NCBI GenBank assembly: GCA_903829815.1
Contig: CAIKRR010000077.1
Span: 53,399 to 117,398 of the forward strand
Origin: an uncultured Pseudomonadota bacterium
Lineage (GTDB): Bacteria > Pseudomonadota > Gammaproteobacteria > Burkholderiales > SG8-39
DNA: 64,000 bases
Direction of reading: 5' to 3'
The notes beneath the pieces were generated by a model. That model searched no databases. It was not told the DNA's origin and saw nothing but the letters and a program-made list of their open reading frames with translations. Below, in pieces: positions 46,878 through 55,698 of the stretch (position 1 is its first letter; every line of letters begins with the position of its first letter). A program made the translations under genes and the position numbers.

Positions 46878-47648
46878 TTGGTCACCTACCTGTTTCTGAT
46901 CGGCGCGGCCTTTGCGGCCGGGCTGCTCGATGGGATCGTCGGCGGTGGCGGGCTGGTCTTGCTGCCATCGCTCTTCACCGGACTGCCCGATGCAGCCCCC
47001 ACCCATGTGCTGGGAACCAACAAGGGCAGTTCCTTCTTTGGCCTCATCAGCTCAGCCAGCAGCTACGCGCGGCGCGTGAACATGCCCTGGCGATTCGTGG
47101 GCTGGGGCATGCTCATCACGTTCTCGAGTGCCTGGCTCGGCGCACAGGCCGTGCACCACCTGCCGTCGACGCAGTTGCGCCTGCTGTTGCCCTTCGTGCT
47201 GAGCGCAATGCTGCTCTATACCCTGAGCACCCCCCTCCTCGGTGTGGCTCATCACCCCCGCCGACTCCAGGGCACCGGCCTCGCGGTGAGTGCGCTGGCG
47301 CTGGCCGCGCTCGGCTTCTATGACGGATTCCTCGGGCCGGGTACAGGGGCCCTGATGGTGTTTCTGCTCGCCCGTCATCACCAGTTGGACTTCCTGCATG
47401 CATCGGCGGGCGCCAAGTTTCTGAACCTGGCAAGCAACGGCGCCGCCTTGCTCGTCTTCGGGCTGGCCGATGAAGTGATCTGGCCACTCGCAGCCTCCCT
47501 TGCGGTGGCCAGTGTTGCCGGGGCACAGGTCGGCGCACGCCTGGCCATCGCACGCGGCACCCATTTCGTGCGTCTGTTCTTCGTGCTGCTCTCAGGCTCC
47601 CTGATCGCCAAGACGGCCTGGGATGCGCTGCGCATCGTGCAGGCGTAA
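46878..47648 (+). CDS. TSUP-family (TauE/SafE) membrane exporter
   Basis: A 256-residue protein with about eight helices and the two-half TSUP layout. The first half has GLLDGIVGGGGLVLLPSL and the second GFYDGFLGPGTGALMVFLL, both with the Gly-rich signature of TauE/SafE. The family exports sulfite, sulfoacetate or organic acids; substrate unknown here. The start is TTG 12 bp after the NlpC/P60 stop. It converges on the TonB-like gene with a 3-bp gap. Confidence 0.88.
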   Translation: MVTYLFLIGAAFAAGLLDGIVGGGGLVLLPSLFTGLPDAAPTHVLGTNKGSSFFGLISSASSYARRVNMPWRFVGWGMLITFSSAWLGAQAVHHLPSTQLRLLLPFVLSAMLLYTLSTPLLGVAHHPRRLQGTGLAVSALALAALGFYDGFLGPGTGALMVFLLARHHQLDFLHASAGAKFLNLASNGAALLVFGLADEVIWPLAASLAVASVAGAQVGARLAIARGTHFVRLFFVLLSGSLIAKTAWDALRIVQA

Positions 47649-47651
47649 GCC

Positions 47652-48383
47652 TCAAGGCGCGACATCGATCTGAACCGTGAACGACTGCGTGGCCAGTACC
47701 GCAGGCGGCGCCAGCGCCCGGGCCACGTGCACCGCGGCATCGAGCACGACGGCGCACAGCGGTCGGTCGACATCGGCGGGACGCAGATACGCTTCAGCCA
47801 GCTCGCCGGTCACGAATTGCAGGTGCACCGCGAACCGGGGTGTCGCAGTGCCCGCGTCGCGCGCGACTTCAGGCGGGCCCTGCCAGTCGGGTGTATTGCG
47901 CAAGCTGTTGCGCACACCGATTAGAAGCGCCATCCGGTACTGGGCAAGACTGTCGGGCGCCTGGCCACCCGATCGGCTATCGCCTGTGACCGGGCCCGCG
48001 AGATGGGGCCGCTTCTCACTGACACCTTGGGTCGCAGCGGGCCGTTCTGTGCCTGCAGCCGCCGCTCCGGGGGGTGGCCCCCCGGCCTGCGGCAGGGCTT
48101 GCAGCAGGCCGGGGTGGAGGGATTCCGGCATGAATGGCGGCCGAGGTGCGTCCACGGGTGCCGGCAGCGATTGCGACGGTGCCGGGTCTGGCACGTGTAG
48201 CCCCGCCTGCGACTGCCCTGCCTGATCGGGCTTCACGACCAGGGCAGGCGCAGATGCAGGCACGAGCGCCACCGACACGACGAGCGCAGCTTCATCGGGT
48301 GCCTCGACAGCACGATCACCCTGCCGCGGATCGCCCCAGCGCAACACCACCCAAGGCGACAAGAGCAGGCTGTGAGCCAGCAA
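47652..48383 (-). CDS. TonB/TolA-like energy-transducer protein, start uncertain
   Basis: At least 243 residues. One N-terminal helix (LLAHSLLLSPWVVL), a long Pro/Ala-rich periplasmic spacer, and a C-terminal domain with YRMALLIGVRNSL and AAVHVARALAPPAV that looks like a TonB C-terminus. The frame is open upstream without any ATG or GTG and reads through another basic/hydrophobic stretch (RRALILSLL) that would complete the anchor. The listed TTG is therefore only the best visible start. No exbBD is adjacent. It follows a Bug gene on the same strand. Confidence 0.6.
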   Translation of the reverse strand: MLAHSLLLSPWVVLRWGDPRQGDRAVEAPDEAALVVSVALVPASAPALVVKPDQAGQSQAGLHVPDPAPSQSLPAPVDAPRPPFMPESLHPGLLQALPQAGGPPPGAAAAGTERPAATQGVSEKRPHLAGPVTGDSRSGGQAPDSLAQYRMALLIGVRNSLRNTPDWQGPPEVARDAGTATPRFAVHLQFVTGELAEAYLRPADVDRPLCAVVLDAAVHVARALAPPAVLATQSFTVQIDVAP

Positions 48384-48484
48384 GGACAGTATCAGCGCAC
48401 GGCGCGCGAGTCGCGCAGCGGGTAACGCCCCATGACGCTCCTGGCCTGCGACTGCCAGAGAACGCGAAGGCGCAAACAGACGGC

Positions 48485-49543
48485 CTACCGCACAGACTCC
48501 TGATCGAGTCGAACCCCTGCCGCGCGCACGAGCGTCGCCCAGCGACTGACTTCGCGCGGAAAGAAGCTCGCAAGGGCCGGGAGGCTGAGCGTGCGCGGTT
48601 CAAATCCGATAGCGCGCAAGCGCTCTGCGGCCGACGGTTCGGCGAGCAAGCGGGCGGCTTCCGCATGGAATCGCTCGATCACCGGCGCAGGCGTGCCTCG
48701 TGGGGCAAACAATGCAAACCAGGCATCCAGATCAAGATCTGGCCAGCCCTGCGCAGCAAAGGTGGCAATCGCCACGGCGCCACCCGATTCGGTCGCTGCG
48801 ATCCCGGGCGATCGACTGCCCGCACCAATGGCAATGGCGCGCAAGTGTCCGGTCTCGACCTGCTGCGACACGCTGGCCCAGGTAGCGGCCATGTAGTCGA
48901 CCTGTCCACTCAGCAGGTCGATGACCGCCGGCCCGGCACCGCGGTAGGGAATGTGGTCGGACTCGATGCCCGCCTTCATCTGCAGCATCTGGCCAATGAT
49001 GTGAGAGGCCGATCCGACCCCTGACGAGGCAAAAGTGAGCCGACGCAGGCGCCCCATCGCCACCAGGTCGGCAATGTTCCTGGCTGGCGAGGCCGCAGGT
49101 ACCACCAGCGCGTGCCGTGACGAAGCAAGAAAGGCCACGGGTGCGAAATCCCGCAAGGGGTCAAGGCGTGACTGCGGAAAGAGCGCGGCGTTGGCGGCAT
49201 GGGTCGAGTTGTTACCGAGCACCACGGTGTAGCCGTCCGGCGCGGCGCGGGCAGCCCATTCCGTACCGATCAGGCCAGCGGCACCGCTTCGATTGTCGAT
49301 CACCACGGGCTGGCCCCAGACCTGACTGTAGCGCTCGGCCAGCACACGGGCGAGGACATCGGTCGTCCCCCCGGCCGGGTAGGGCACGATGAGACGGATG
49401 GCATGCGCGGGCCATCCGGCGACGAACGGGGGCACGGGCTGAGCGCCCGCCCCCGAGACGATCAGCAGCAGACCGATCACGACCCCGCTGACCCCGCTGG
49501 GTCGCAGCAGCTTGCGTACAATCGGCAGCATGAGTCTGCGCAT
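48485..49543 (-). CDS. Bug-family (TctC-like) periplasmic binding protein
   Basis: About 352 residues. A signal peptide (GVVIGLLLIVSGAGAQP) precedes the Bug pattern: AIRLIVPYPAGGTTDVLAR, QPVVIDNRSGAAG, PDGYTV and HIPYRGAGPA. It is only a distant paralogue of the Bug protein at about 7 kb. Candidate ATGs at 49558, 49543 and 49531 all precede the signal; the last shares the sequence CATG with the PIN gene start. No permease genes adjoin. Ligand unknown. Confidence 0.9.
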   Translation of the reverse strand: MRRLMLPIVRKLLRPSGVSGVVIGLLLIVSGAGAQPVPPFVAGWPAHAIRLIVPYPAGGTTDVLARVLAERYSQVWGQPVVIDNRSGAAGLIGTEWAARAAPDGYTVVLGNNSTHAANAALFPQSRLDPLRDFAPVAFLASSRHALVVPAASPARNIADLVAMGRLRRLTFASSGVGSASHIIGQMLQMKAGIESDHIPYRGAGPAVIDLLSGQVDYMAATWASVSQQVETGHLRAIAIGAGSRSPGIAATESGGAVAIATFAAQGWPDLDLDAWFALFAPRGTPAPVIERFHAEAARLLAEPSAAERLRAIGFEPRTLSLPALASFFPREVSRWATLVRAAGVRLDQESVR

Positions 49544-49985
49544 GATTTTCGACACCAATGTGGTCCTTGATTGCTACGGCTTTGACGACCCGTTTGGGCA
49601 ACAACTGGTGGAACAGATCAAGTGCGGTCGACTGACGCTGCTCACTCGACCCGATCTGCGCCTGGAACTCGTGCGGGTACTGGATTATGTCCACCTGCCC
49701 TTCGATGCGACAAAGCGCTCGCAAGCGCTCGCAGCGTATGACGCGCAAGCCCAGCCGATGACGCTGCCAGGTCCTGGATGGACCCCGGCGCGCTTGCCGG
49801 TCTGCCGCGACCCGGATGACCAGAAGTTCCTGGAAGCGGCGCGCGACGCGTGTGCCGACGTGCTCCTGACCAAGGACAAGGCCTTGCTCGAACTGGCCCG
49901 CAACCGGGCTCGGCCGACGTCCTTTCGCATTCTCACGCCGCTTGCCTTTCTCAGCTCCGGTAGCGCGGGGCGGGCTGACGCATGA
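49530..49985 (+). CDS. PIN-domain ribonuclease, orphan toxin-like
   Basis: A 151-residue PIN_3-type protein. The first acidic block is MIFDTNVVLDC, the Glu is in RPDLRLELVRVLDY, and the C-terminal acids are in CRDPDDQKFLEAA and LLTKDKALLELA. All four positions expected for the metal site are present, so RNase activity is plausible. This branch is annotated as putative toxin of TA systems, but no antitoxin gene lies beside it; the neighbour is a divergent Bug gene. The start codon overlaps that gene's start. Confidence 0.8.
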   Translation: MSLRMIFDTNVVLDCYGFDDPFGQQLVEQIKCGRLTLLTRPDLRLELVRVLDYVHLPFDATKRSQALAAYDAQAQPMTLPGPGWTPARLPVCRDPDDQKFLEAARDACADVLLTKDKALLELARNRARPTSFRILTPLAFLSSGSAGRADA

Positions 49986-50001
49986 AGGCATCGAGGATGT
50001 G

Positions 50002-50046
50002 TCTGCTGCCCCATCGTCTGCTGCTGCATCGTTTGCTGCTCCATTG
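50002..50046 (+). repeat. Three imperfect 15-bp repeats
   Basis: Units TCTGCTGCCCCATCG, TCTGCTGCTGCATCG and TTTGCTGCTCCATTG stand head to tail in the gap between the PIN and DHOD-like genes. This 247-bp gap otherwise shows no gene; a -10-like TACACT occurs at 50105. Confidence 0.6.
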
Positions 50047-50232
50047 CCGGGTTTCCCCATCAGCGATGTGCACTCGAGAATACACGGTTGCCCGGTCGGG
50101 TCGGTACACTGGAGGCCTCGCGGCAGATTGCCTGACAGGGCCCGTGCCCTCTCGAGCGACGCTCCCGTGATGCCTGTGTCGCACCGTACTCAGCGACAAA
50201 CTCGAACCCCGATCGGACGCCGATTCCTCCCC

Positions 50233-51324
50233 ATGTCTCTGCCGACCCAAGCGCCCGGACAAACCTACCGGTTTGACCAAAGCTTCGAATGGAATTTCGT
50301 CAACGGCCCACAATTCACGGCGCCATTTCCGCCAGTGCCGCAAACCCCGATGAAGACCTTTCTCGGGCTGCCGGTGCGATCACGCCTGGGAGTACCCGCC
50401 AGCATCCTGTCCACCAGTCGGTGGCTCGAGACCTACGCACGACTGGGGTTTGACGTTCTCACCTTCAAGACGGTTCGAAGCATCGCGCGCCTGTGTGGCA
50501 GCCCGCCCAACTGGCTCTACCTCGACGAGGCCGACCTGGCACGCCATCTGGCCGACCCCGATGCCCCCCTGCATGCCGTCGATCAGCCAACGCCCGGGTG
50601 CGGCCTTACCCTGGCAGGCTCCTTCGGCATGCCATCGGCACCACCGAGCTTCTGGCAACCCGATCTGGAACGCGCCTGCCGTTCGATCGGCGACGGGCAA
50701 GTCGTCATCGGGTCCATCGTCGGCACGGCGGGCGAGGGCGTGTCCGACCAGGCCTTCATCGCCGACTTCGATCGCCTCACCCGCCAGGTCTGCGAAGCCG
50801 GCGTCCATGCCGTCGAGGCCAACCTCTCGTGCCCCAATGTCGGCCGTGCCGAAGGCGAGCTCTACCAGGATAGCGAGCGCTCCGGGCAGATCGCACAAGC
50901 CGTCCGCGCCGCCTCCGGAGGTCGCCCTGTGCTCCTCAAGACCGGGCCGTTCGCGAGCCCGCAGGCCATGCGGGGATTTCTCCAAAGGGTCAATGGACAT
51001 GCCGATGCGGTGGTCATGATCAACGCCCCTGCCCGGCGCATCGTCAGGGCCGATGGCAGCCCGGCCTTTCCACCCGGGCGCGAACGAGCGGGCGTGATCG
51101 GGGCCCGCATCCTGCCGATTGCGCTCGATGCTGTGCGCACGGCTCGGCAACTGATAGCAGCCGATCACCTCGCACTGCAGGTGATCGGCGCAGGCGGTCT
51201 CACCACCCCGGCCGACGCACGCGCCTTCCTCGATGCCGGCGCCTGCGCCGCGCAGTCGGCTACCGGGGCCATGTTCAATCCCTACCTTGCCATTCAGACC
51301 AAGCACGCAGATCCTTCGATCTAG
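50233..51324 (+). CDS. Dihydroorotate dehydrogenase-like flavoprotein
   Basis: A 363-residue TIM-barrel flavoprotein. Landmarks: FNGPQF-like N-terminus, GFDVLTFKTVRS, the NLSCPNVGR motif (about 198), LLKTGPF, and VIGAGGLTTPADARAFLDAGA with QSATGAMFNP. These match the class of FMN enzymes containing DHOD. It lacks the pyrimidine-operon context and has an unusual N-terminus, so it may act on a related substrate rather than be PyrD. Earlier in-frame ATGs give low-complexity N-termini. Confidence 0.75.
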   Translation: MSLPTQAPGQTYRFDQSFEWNFVNGPQFTAPFPPVPQTPMKTFLGLPVRSRLGVPASILSTSRWLETYARLGFDVLTFKTVRSIARLCGSPPNWLYLDEADLARHLADPDAPLHAVDQPTPGCGLTLAGSFGMPSAPPSFWQPDLERACRSIGDGQVVIGSIVGTAGEGVSDQAFIADFDRLTRQVCEAGVHAVEANLSCPNVGRAEGELYQDSERSGQIAQAVRAASGGRPVLLKTGPFASPQAMRGFLQRVNGHADAVVMINAPARRIVRADGSPAFPPGRERAGVIGARILPIALDAVRTARQLIAADHLALQVIGAGGLTTPADARAFLDAGACAAQSATGAMFNPYLAIQTKHADPSI

Positions 51325-51396
51325 ACCGGGCGGGCCGTTGGATGCCGGCCGCACACGTCCCGAAGCGCAATGAACCCGAAACCAAAGGAGAACACC

Positions 51397-52017
51397 ATGC
51401 TGAAACTCTGGGGCCGAATCACCTCCATCAACGTGCAGAAGGTACGCTGGGCACTGGCCGAACTGGGCGTTGCGCACGAGCGCATCGAAGCTGGCATGCA
51501 GTTCGGCGTCGTCAACGAATCGCACTACCGGGTCATGAATCCCAATGGCCGCATACCCACCATCGACGATGAGGGTTTCGTGCTCTGGGAGTCCAATGCC
51601 ATCGTGCGCTACCTTGCAGCGCGCCACGGCGAGGGCAGCCTCTGGCCTACCGAACTGCGGATGCGCGCCGACGCTGATCGGTGGATGGACTGGGCGACGA
51701 CCACGCTGCAGCCCTCGGTGACACCCGTCTTCTGGGGACTCATCCGCAGTGCGCCCGAGACTCGCAACCTGAAGGAGATCGAGACCCAGACCGCGGCTTC
51801 CAACGATGCGTTCCAGATCGTCGACAAGGTCCTTGCCTCGCGCCCCTACCTGGCTGGCGACAGCCTCACGATGGGCGACATTCCCCTGGGCACCTTCGTG
51901 CACCGCTGGTATCGCCTGCCGGTCGAACGCCCCGCGATGCCGCATCTGGATGCCTACTTCGAGCGCCTGCAGACACGCGCCGCGTTTCGCGACAACGTGA
52001 TGATTCCGCTCAGCTGA
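51397..52017 (+). CDS. Glutathione S-transferase
   Basis: A 206-residue GST. The thioredoxin-like domain contains MLKLWGRITSINVQKVRW (the Ser/Thr that activates glutathione is near residue 9), NPNGRIPTIDDEGF and WESNAIVRYLA (the glutathione gamma-Glu site). The helical domain ends with YLAGDSLTMGDIPLGTFVHRWY (N-capping box). The AAAGGAG site identifies this ATG over one nine codons earlier. Likely conjugation or isomerisation of an electrophile; substrate unknown. Confidence 0.93.
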   Translation: MLKLWGRITSINVQKVRWALAELGVAHERIEAGMQFGVVNESHYRVMNPNGRIPTIDDEGFVLWESNAIVRYLAARHGEGSLWPTELRMRADADRWMDWATTTLQPSVTPVFWGLIRSAPETRNLKEIETQTAASNDAFQIVDKVLASRPYLAGDSLTMGDIPLGTFVHRWYRLPVERPAMPHLDAYFERLQTRAAFRDNVMIPLS

Positions 52018-52117
52018 GAGCCCTCGCAAGAGGCTCGCGGGCCGACTGTACAATGGGTGCCCCTCGAAAGAGCGTCTCGCCCACCGACACTGCACCACCC
52101 CACGGAGAATGCGCAAC

Positions 52118-52993
52118 ATGGAAGAACGCGTCAGCTTTGCATCCGACGGACTCACGCTCTCGGGCGTGGTCCGCACGCCCGATGGTCTCGCGCCCGGCGA
52201 ACGGCGCGCCGCCCTCCTCTTGCTGCACGGCTTTGGCAGCAACAAGGAAGCCAGCTGGATGAAGCTTACCGCCGAACTCCTCGCGAGCTGGGGCTATGCC
52301 TCGCTGCGCTTTGACTTTCGCGGTTGTGGCGAGAGCGAAGGCGAGCGTGCCCGTGTCATCTGTCTGGAACAGGTCGAGGACACGCGCAACGCACTCACCT
52401 ACATGGCGAGCCGCAGCGACATCCTCCCCGGGGCTATCGGCGTTTACGGCCACAGCTTCGGGGCAGCCGTTGCCTGCTACGCCGGTGGTGTCGAGCCACG
52501 CATCGCCGCCGTCATGTCCTCGGGCGGCTGGGGCAATGGCGAGAAGAAATTCCGCAAGCAGCACGAATCTGACGAAGCCTGGAAGCGCTTCACCGACATG
52601 ATGGCCGAAGGCAAGCGCGTGCGGGCCGAAACCGGTCGGTCGATCCGCGTGCCACGCTATGACATCGTGCCGATTCCGCCGCATCTGCGTGGCAACCTCT
52701 CGGAGGGCTCGCACCTGGAGTTTCCGTTCGAGGTGGTGGAGAGCATGTTCGAGTTCATGGCCAATGACGTGGTAGGCCGGATCGCACCACGCCCGTTACT
52801 CCTGCTGCATCCGTCCAACGACTCGGTCACACCGACTGAACAGTCGGTCGAACTCTTCCAGCACGAGCACCAGCCGGTCGACCTTCACCTCATCGCCAAT
52901 GTCGATCACTTCCTGCTCTCCGAAGGCAACCCCCTCGTGATCAATCTGGTGAAGAACTGGCTCGAGAAATACCTGCCGGCCCGCGCGGCGTGA
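52118..52993 (+). CDS. Alpha/beta hydrolase
   Basis: About 291 residues. It has LLLLHGFGSNKEASW, FDFRGCGESEG, the nucleophile elbow VYGHSFGAAVAC (about 116), an Asp in LLLHPSNDSVTP and a terminal His in NVDHFLLSEG. This is the dienelactone-hydrolase/acyl-aminoacyl-peptidase-like branch. The second ATG is chosen because GGAG lies 10 bases before it; the first ATG is too close. GTGA couples it to the next gene, so it belongs to the catabolic operon. Confidence 0.82.
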   Translation: MEERVSFASDGLTLSGVVRTPDGLAPGERRAALLLLHGFGSNKEASWMKLTAELLASWGYASLRFDFRGCGESEGERARVICLEQVEDTRNALTYMASRSDILPGAIGVYGHSFGAAVACYAGGVEPRIAAVMSSGGWGNGEKKFRKQHESDEAWKRFTDMMAEGKRVRAETGRSIRVPRYDIVPIPPHLRGNLSEGSHLEFPFEVVESMFEFMANDVVGRIAPRPLLLLHPSNDSVTPTEQSVELFQHEHQPVDLHLIANVDHFLLSEGNPLVINLVKNWLEKYLPARAA

Positions 52994-54096
52994 GCGATTC
53001 GGCGTCGCTGCCAACCGGGGCGGCCGGCGCTCCAGCGCCCCCCGGCCGCGTGGTGGTGCCGGCCGATGATCTGCGCGCCTTCACCCAGCAGGCATTCAAG
53101 ACACGCGGCATGTCGCACGAGCATGCGGCCACCGTGGCCGATGCGCTTCTCTGGGCCAATCTGCGCGGCGTGGACACACACGGGGTCACGCGCGTTCCGC
53201 GCTATGTCGAACTGATCGATCTGGGCGACATGAATGCCACCCCGGCCATGGTGGTAAAGGAAGTGGCTGCGGGTTCCGTGAGCATCGAAGCCGATCGGGC
53301 GCCCGGTCCGGTGGCCATGATGCGCGGCATGAACGAGGCCATCGCACGGGCACGCGTGGCGGGCATCGGGATTGCGGTCGTGCGCGCCACGACGCATACC
53401 GCAGCGCTCGGCTACTACACCCGGCACGCCACCGAATCACAGTGCCTCGGGATCGCCTTTTCCGGCTCCTCGCCCAACATGGCGTATCACGGCGCGCGTG
53501 CAGCCGGGGTCTCGACGAGCCCGTTGTCGATCGCGGCACCGGGCGGTGACGCGCAGTCACCGATCGTGCTCGACATTGCCTCGGGCGTCGTGTCGCTCGG
53601 GCGCATTGCCCAGGCCCGCAAGATGAAACAGACGCTGCCACCGGGCCTTGCCATCGACCGTGAAGGCAACCCCACCACCGACCCGGCACTGGCCTGGGTG
53701 CCCCTGCCGATGGCAGGCCCCAAGGGCTCGGGGCTGGCCTTGATGATCGAACTGCTCTCGAGCGTGCTGGCAGGCAACCCGCTGCTGGCCGAATCCCTTG
53801 AAGGCACCGCCGCGGGCAAACGGCACCGGCAGAACGGCGTATGCATCGCCATCGACATCGCGCGCTTCATCGATCCGGCGGCCTTCGCACTCGAAGCCGG
53901 GCGCCTTGCCCGTGACATCCATGCACTGCCAGCCACTGACCCGGCCGAACCCCCCATGACCCCGGGCGAACGCGGCGATCGCATGATGCGACTGCGCGCG
54001 CAAACCGGCATCCCGCTGCCCCCCCCGGTGGCCGCCGACCTGCGCGCGCTGGCCTCGCGCCTCGCCATTCCCCTGCCGGCAGCACTCGGCGTCTGA
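52990..54096 (+). CDS. Ldh-family (malate/L-lactate/ureidoglycolate) NAD(P) dehydrogenase
   Basis: A 368-residue member of the LDH2/MDHG2 family, unrelated to Rossmann LDHs. Landmarks: ANLRGVDTHGVTRVPRYV with the catalytic His (about 58), VRATTHTAALGYYTRHA, and VLDIASGVVSLGRI. Members oxidise 2-hydroxy acids such as malate, sulfolactate, ureidoglycolate or delta-1-piperideine-2-carboxylate. GTG start, overlapping the hydrolase stop. Next to two amidohydrolases, a role in nitrogen-compound breakdown is plausible but not proven. Confidence 0.88.
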   Translation: MSDSASLPTGAAGAPAPPGRVVVPADDLRAFTQQAFKTRGMSHEHAATVADALLWANLRGVDTHGVTRVPRYVELIDLGDMNATPAMVVKEVAAGSVSIEADRAPGPVAMMRGMNEAIARARVAGIGIAVVRATTHTAALGYYTRHATESQCLGIAFSGSSPNMAYHGARAAGVSTSPLSIAAPGGDAQSPIVLDIASGVVSLGRIAQARKMKQTLPPGLAIDREGNPTTDPALAWVPLPMAGPKGSGLALMIELLSSVLAGNPLLAESLEGTAAGKRHRQNGVCIAIDIARFIDPAAFALEAGRLARDIHALPATDPAEPPMTPGERGDRMMRLRAQTGIPLPPPVAADLRALASRLAIPLPAALGV

Positions 54097-54109
54097 GAGA
54101 GCGCAACCC

Positions 54110-55573
54110 ATGAGTACCGAGACCCCAGCACCCGACCATGCCCTCCGTGGGGGCGCCTCGAGCAGCCCGACCGGGGAGCGCATCGCCGATCTCGTCATTG
54201 CCCATATCGACTGGCTGATCAGCGTCGACCCGAGCCGACGCGTGATTCGCGATGCAGCGATTGCGATTCGAGGCGGGCGCTTCGTCGCGGTCGGCAAGTC
54301 CGACGACATCCTGCGCGATTGGCGCACCGACCAGGTGGTCGATGGTGCACGCACGGTGGTGACGCCCGGCTTTACCGACAGCCACCTGCACGCCTCGTTC
54401 CAGATGGCGCGCGGTCTGGCCGATGAAGCCAATGCGCATTCCTTCCTCTATGAGCGCATGTATCCCTTTGAAGCGGCGAGCACCGAAGACGATGTCTATG
54501 TGAGTTCGCAGTTGGCAGCCATCGAACTGCTGCGCCATGGCGTCACGAGCTTTGTCGATCCAGGCAACTATCACCCGCATGCGACGGTGCGTGCGGTGAT
54601 GGCAAGCGGCCTTCGCATGACAACGGCCACGAGTTGTTTCGACAAGACCAAGGCCGTGGCCAACCTGCTCCCGGCACGCATGATCGAGACCACCGAGGCC
54701 TGTCTCCAGAAGACCGGCGAACTCTTCGAGCGCTACAACGGCGCCTACGATGGGCGTCTCACGGTCAGTGCCTCGTTTCGTGGCGTACCGAATGCGTCCG
54801 ACGAACTCATCGTCGGCCTGAAAGCGCTGGCCGATCGTCACCGCTCGGTGCTCCAGACCCACGCCTGCTTTTCCTACCAGACCCGCGACGCAAGTACCGC
54901 CGGCTCCAACATGGCCGAAGTCGAGCGGCTTGAATCCCTGGGCGTCCTCGACCACCGAACGATGCTCGTCCATGCCGGCTGGCTCGAACCGCAGGAAATC
55001 GAGATCCTCGCGCGGCGCAAGCCCACCCTGGTGTGCAGCCCCTCGTCGTCCCTGCACAACGGGTATGGCTACATCAACATCGGCATGCATCCCGAGCTGA
55101 TGGCACTGGGCGTCAACGTGAGCCTGGGGTCTGACCATGCCTGCTCGGGCCTGGTCGACATCGTGCAGGAGATGCGTCTGTGCGCCTGTGGTTACAAGGA
55201 GGCACGCGCCAACCCGCGCGTCATGCCCCCCGAGCACGCCGTGGAGATGGCGACGATCAATGGCGCACGCGGCGCAGGGCTCGGTGATCGTACCGGCTCG
55301 ATCGAAGTCGGCAAGGAAGCCGACTTCGTGATGTTCGATGCCACGGCGTCGGAATGGCAGCCGCTCTACAACCCGGTCTCCAACCTCGTGTACAGCGCCA
55401 CCGGCAATACCGTGCGCCATGTCTACATCGCGGGTCGTCAGGTGGTGCGGGACAGCCGCGTGACCCTGATCGATCAGGACGAGGTCATGCGTGAAGTAGG
55501 CCTTACCGCCGAGCGGATCGCGAGCCGGCTCGACATGAAGAAGATCGTGACACTGCGCTGGCCGGTGGAGTAG
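54110..55573 (+). CDS. Amidohydrolase, cytosine/chlorohydrolase deaminase type
   Basis: A 487-residue TIM-barrel amidohydrolase. The metal HxH is in GFTDSHLHASF (about 88-90). Further ligands fit LQTHACFSYQT (His), LVHAGWLE (His) and LGSDHACSG (Asp). The C-terminus ends as in TRZ/ATZ deaminases: RTGSIEVGKEADFVMFD, then NTVRHVYIAGRQVVRD. The family deaminates or dehalogenates ring compounds. It follows the Ldh gene by 13 bp, so one operon is likely. Substrate unknown. Confidence 0.88.
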   Translation: MSTETPAPDHALRGGASSSPTGERIADLVIAHIDWLISVDPSRRVIRDAAIAIRGGRFVAVGKSDDILRDWRTDQVVDGARTVVTPGFTDSHLHASFQMARGLADEANAHSFLYERMYPFEAASTEDDVYVSSQLAAIELLRHGVTSFVDPGNYHPHATVRAVMASGLRMTTATSCFDKTKAVANLLPARMIETTEACLQKTGELFERYNGAYDGRLTVSASFRGVPNASDELIVGLKALADRHRSVLQTHACFSYQTRDASTAGSNMAEVERLESLGVLDHRTMLVHAGWLEPQEIEILARRKPTLVCSPSSSLHNGYGYINIGMHPELMALGVNVSLGSDHACSGLVDIVQEMRLCACGYKEARANPRVMPPEHAVEMATINGARGAGLGDRTGSIEVGKEADFVMFDATASEWQPLYNPVSNLVYSATGNTVRHVYIAGRQVVRDSRVTLIDQDEVMREVGLTAERIASRLDMKKIVTLRWPVE

Positions 55574-55698
55574 GCGACCGGACCTCCCTCGGCGGCCCTG
55601 CCCTCTACCTTCGCGTCAGCGTGCTGCCCTGCACTGCCCTGCCGTGCCCGGCCTTGCCGTGGCATCAGCGTGCTTTCCTGCCCCGCTGTGGCGTCGCA

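Noticed and set aside
53867..55420. Minus-strand ORF of 517 codons across the Ldh and amidohydrolase genes
   Set aside because: Shadow of two recognised enzymes.
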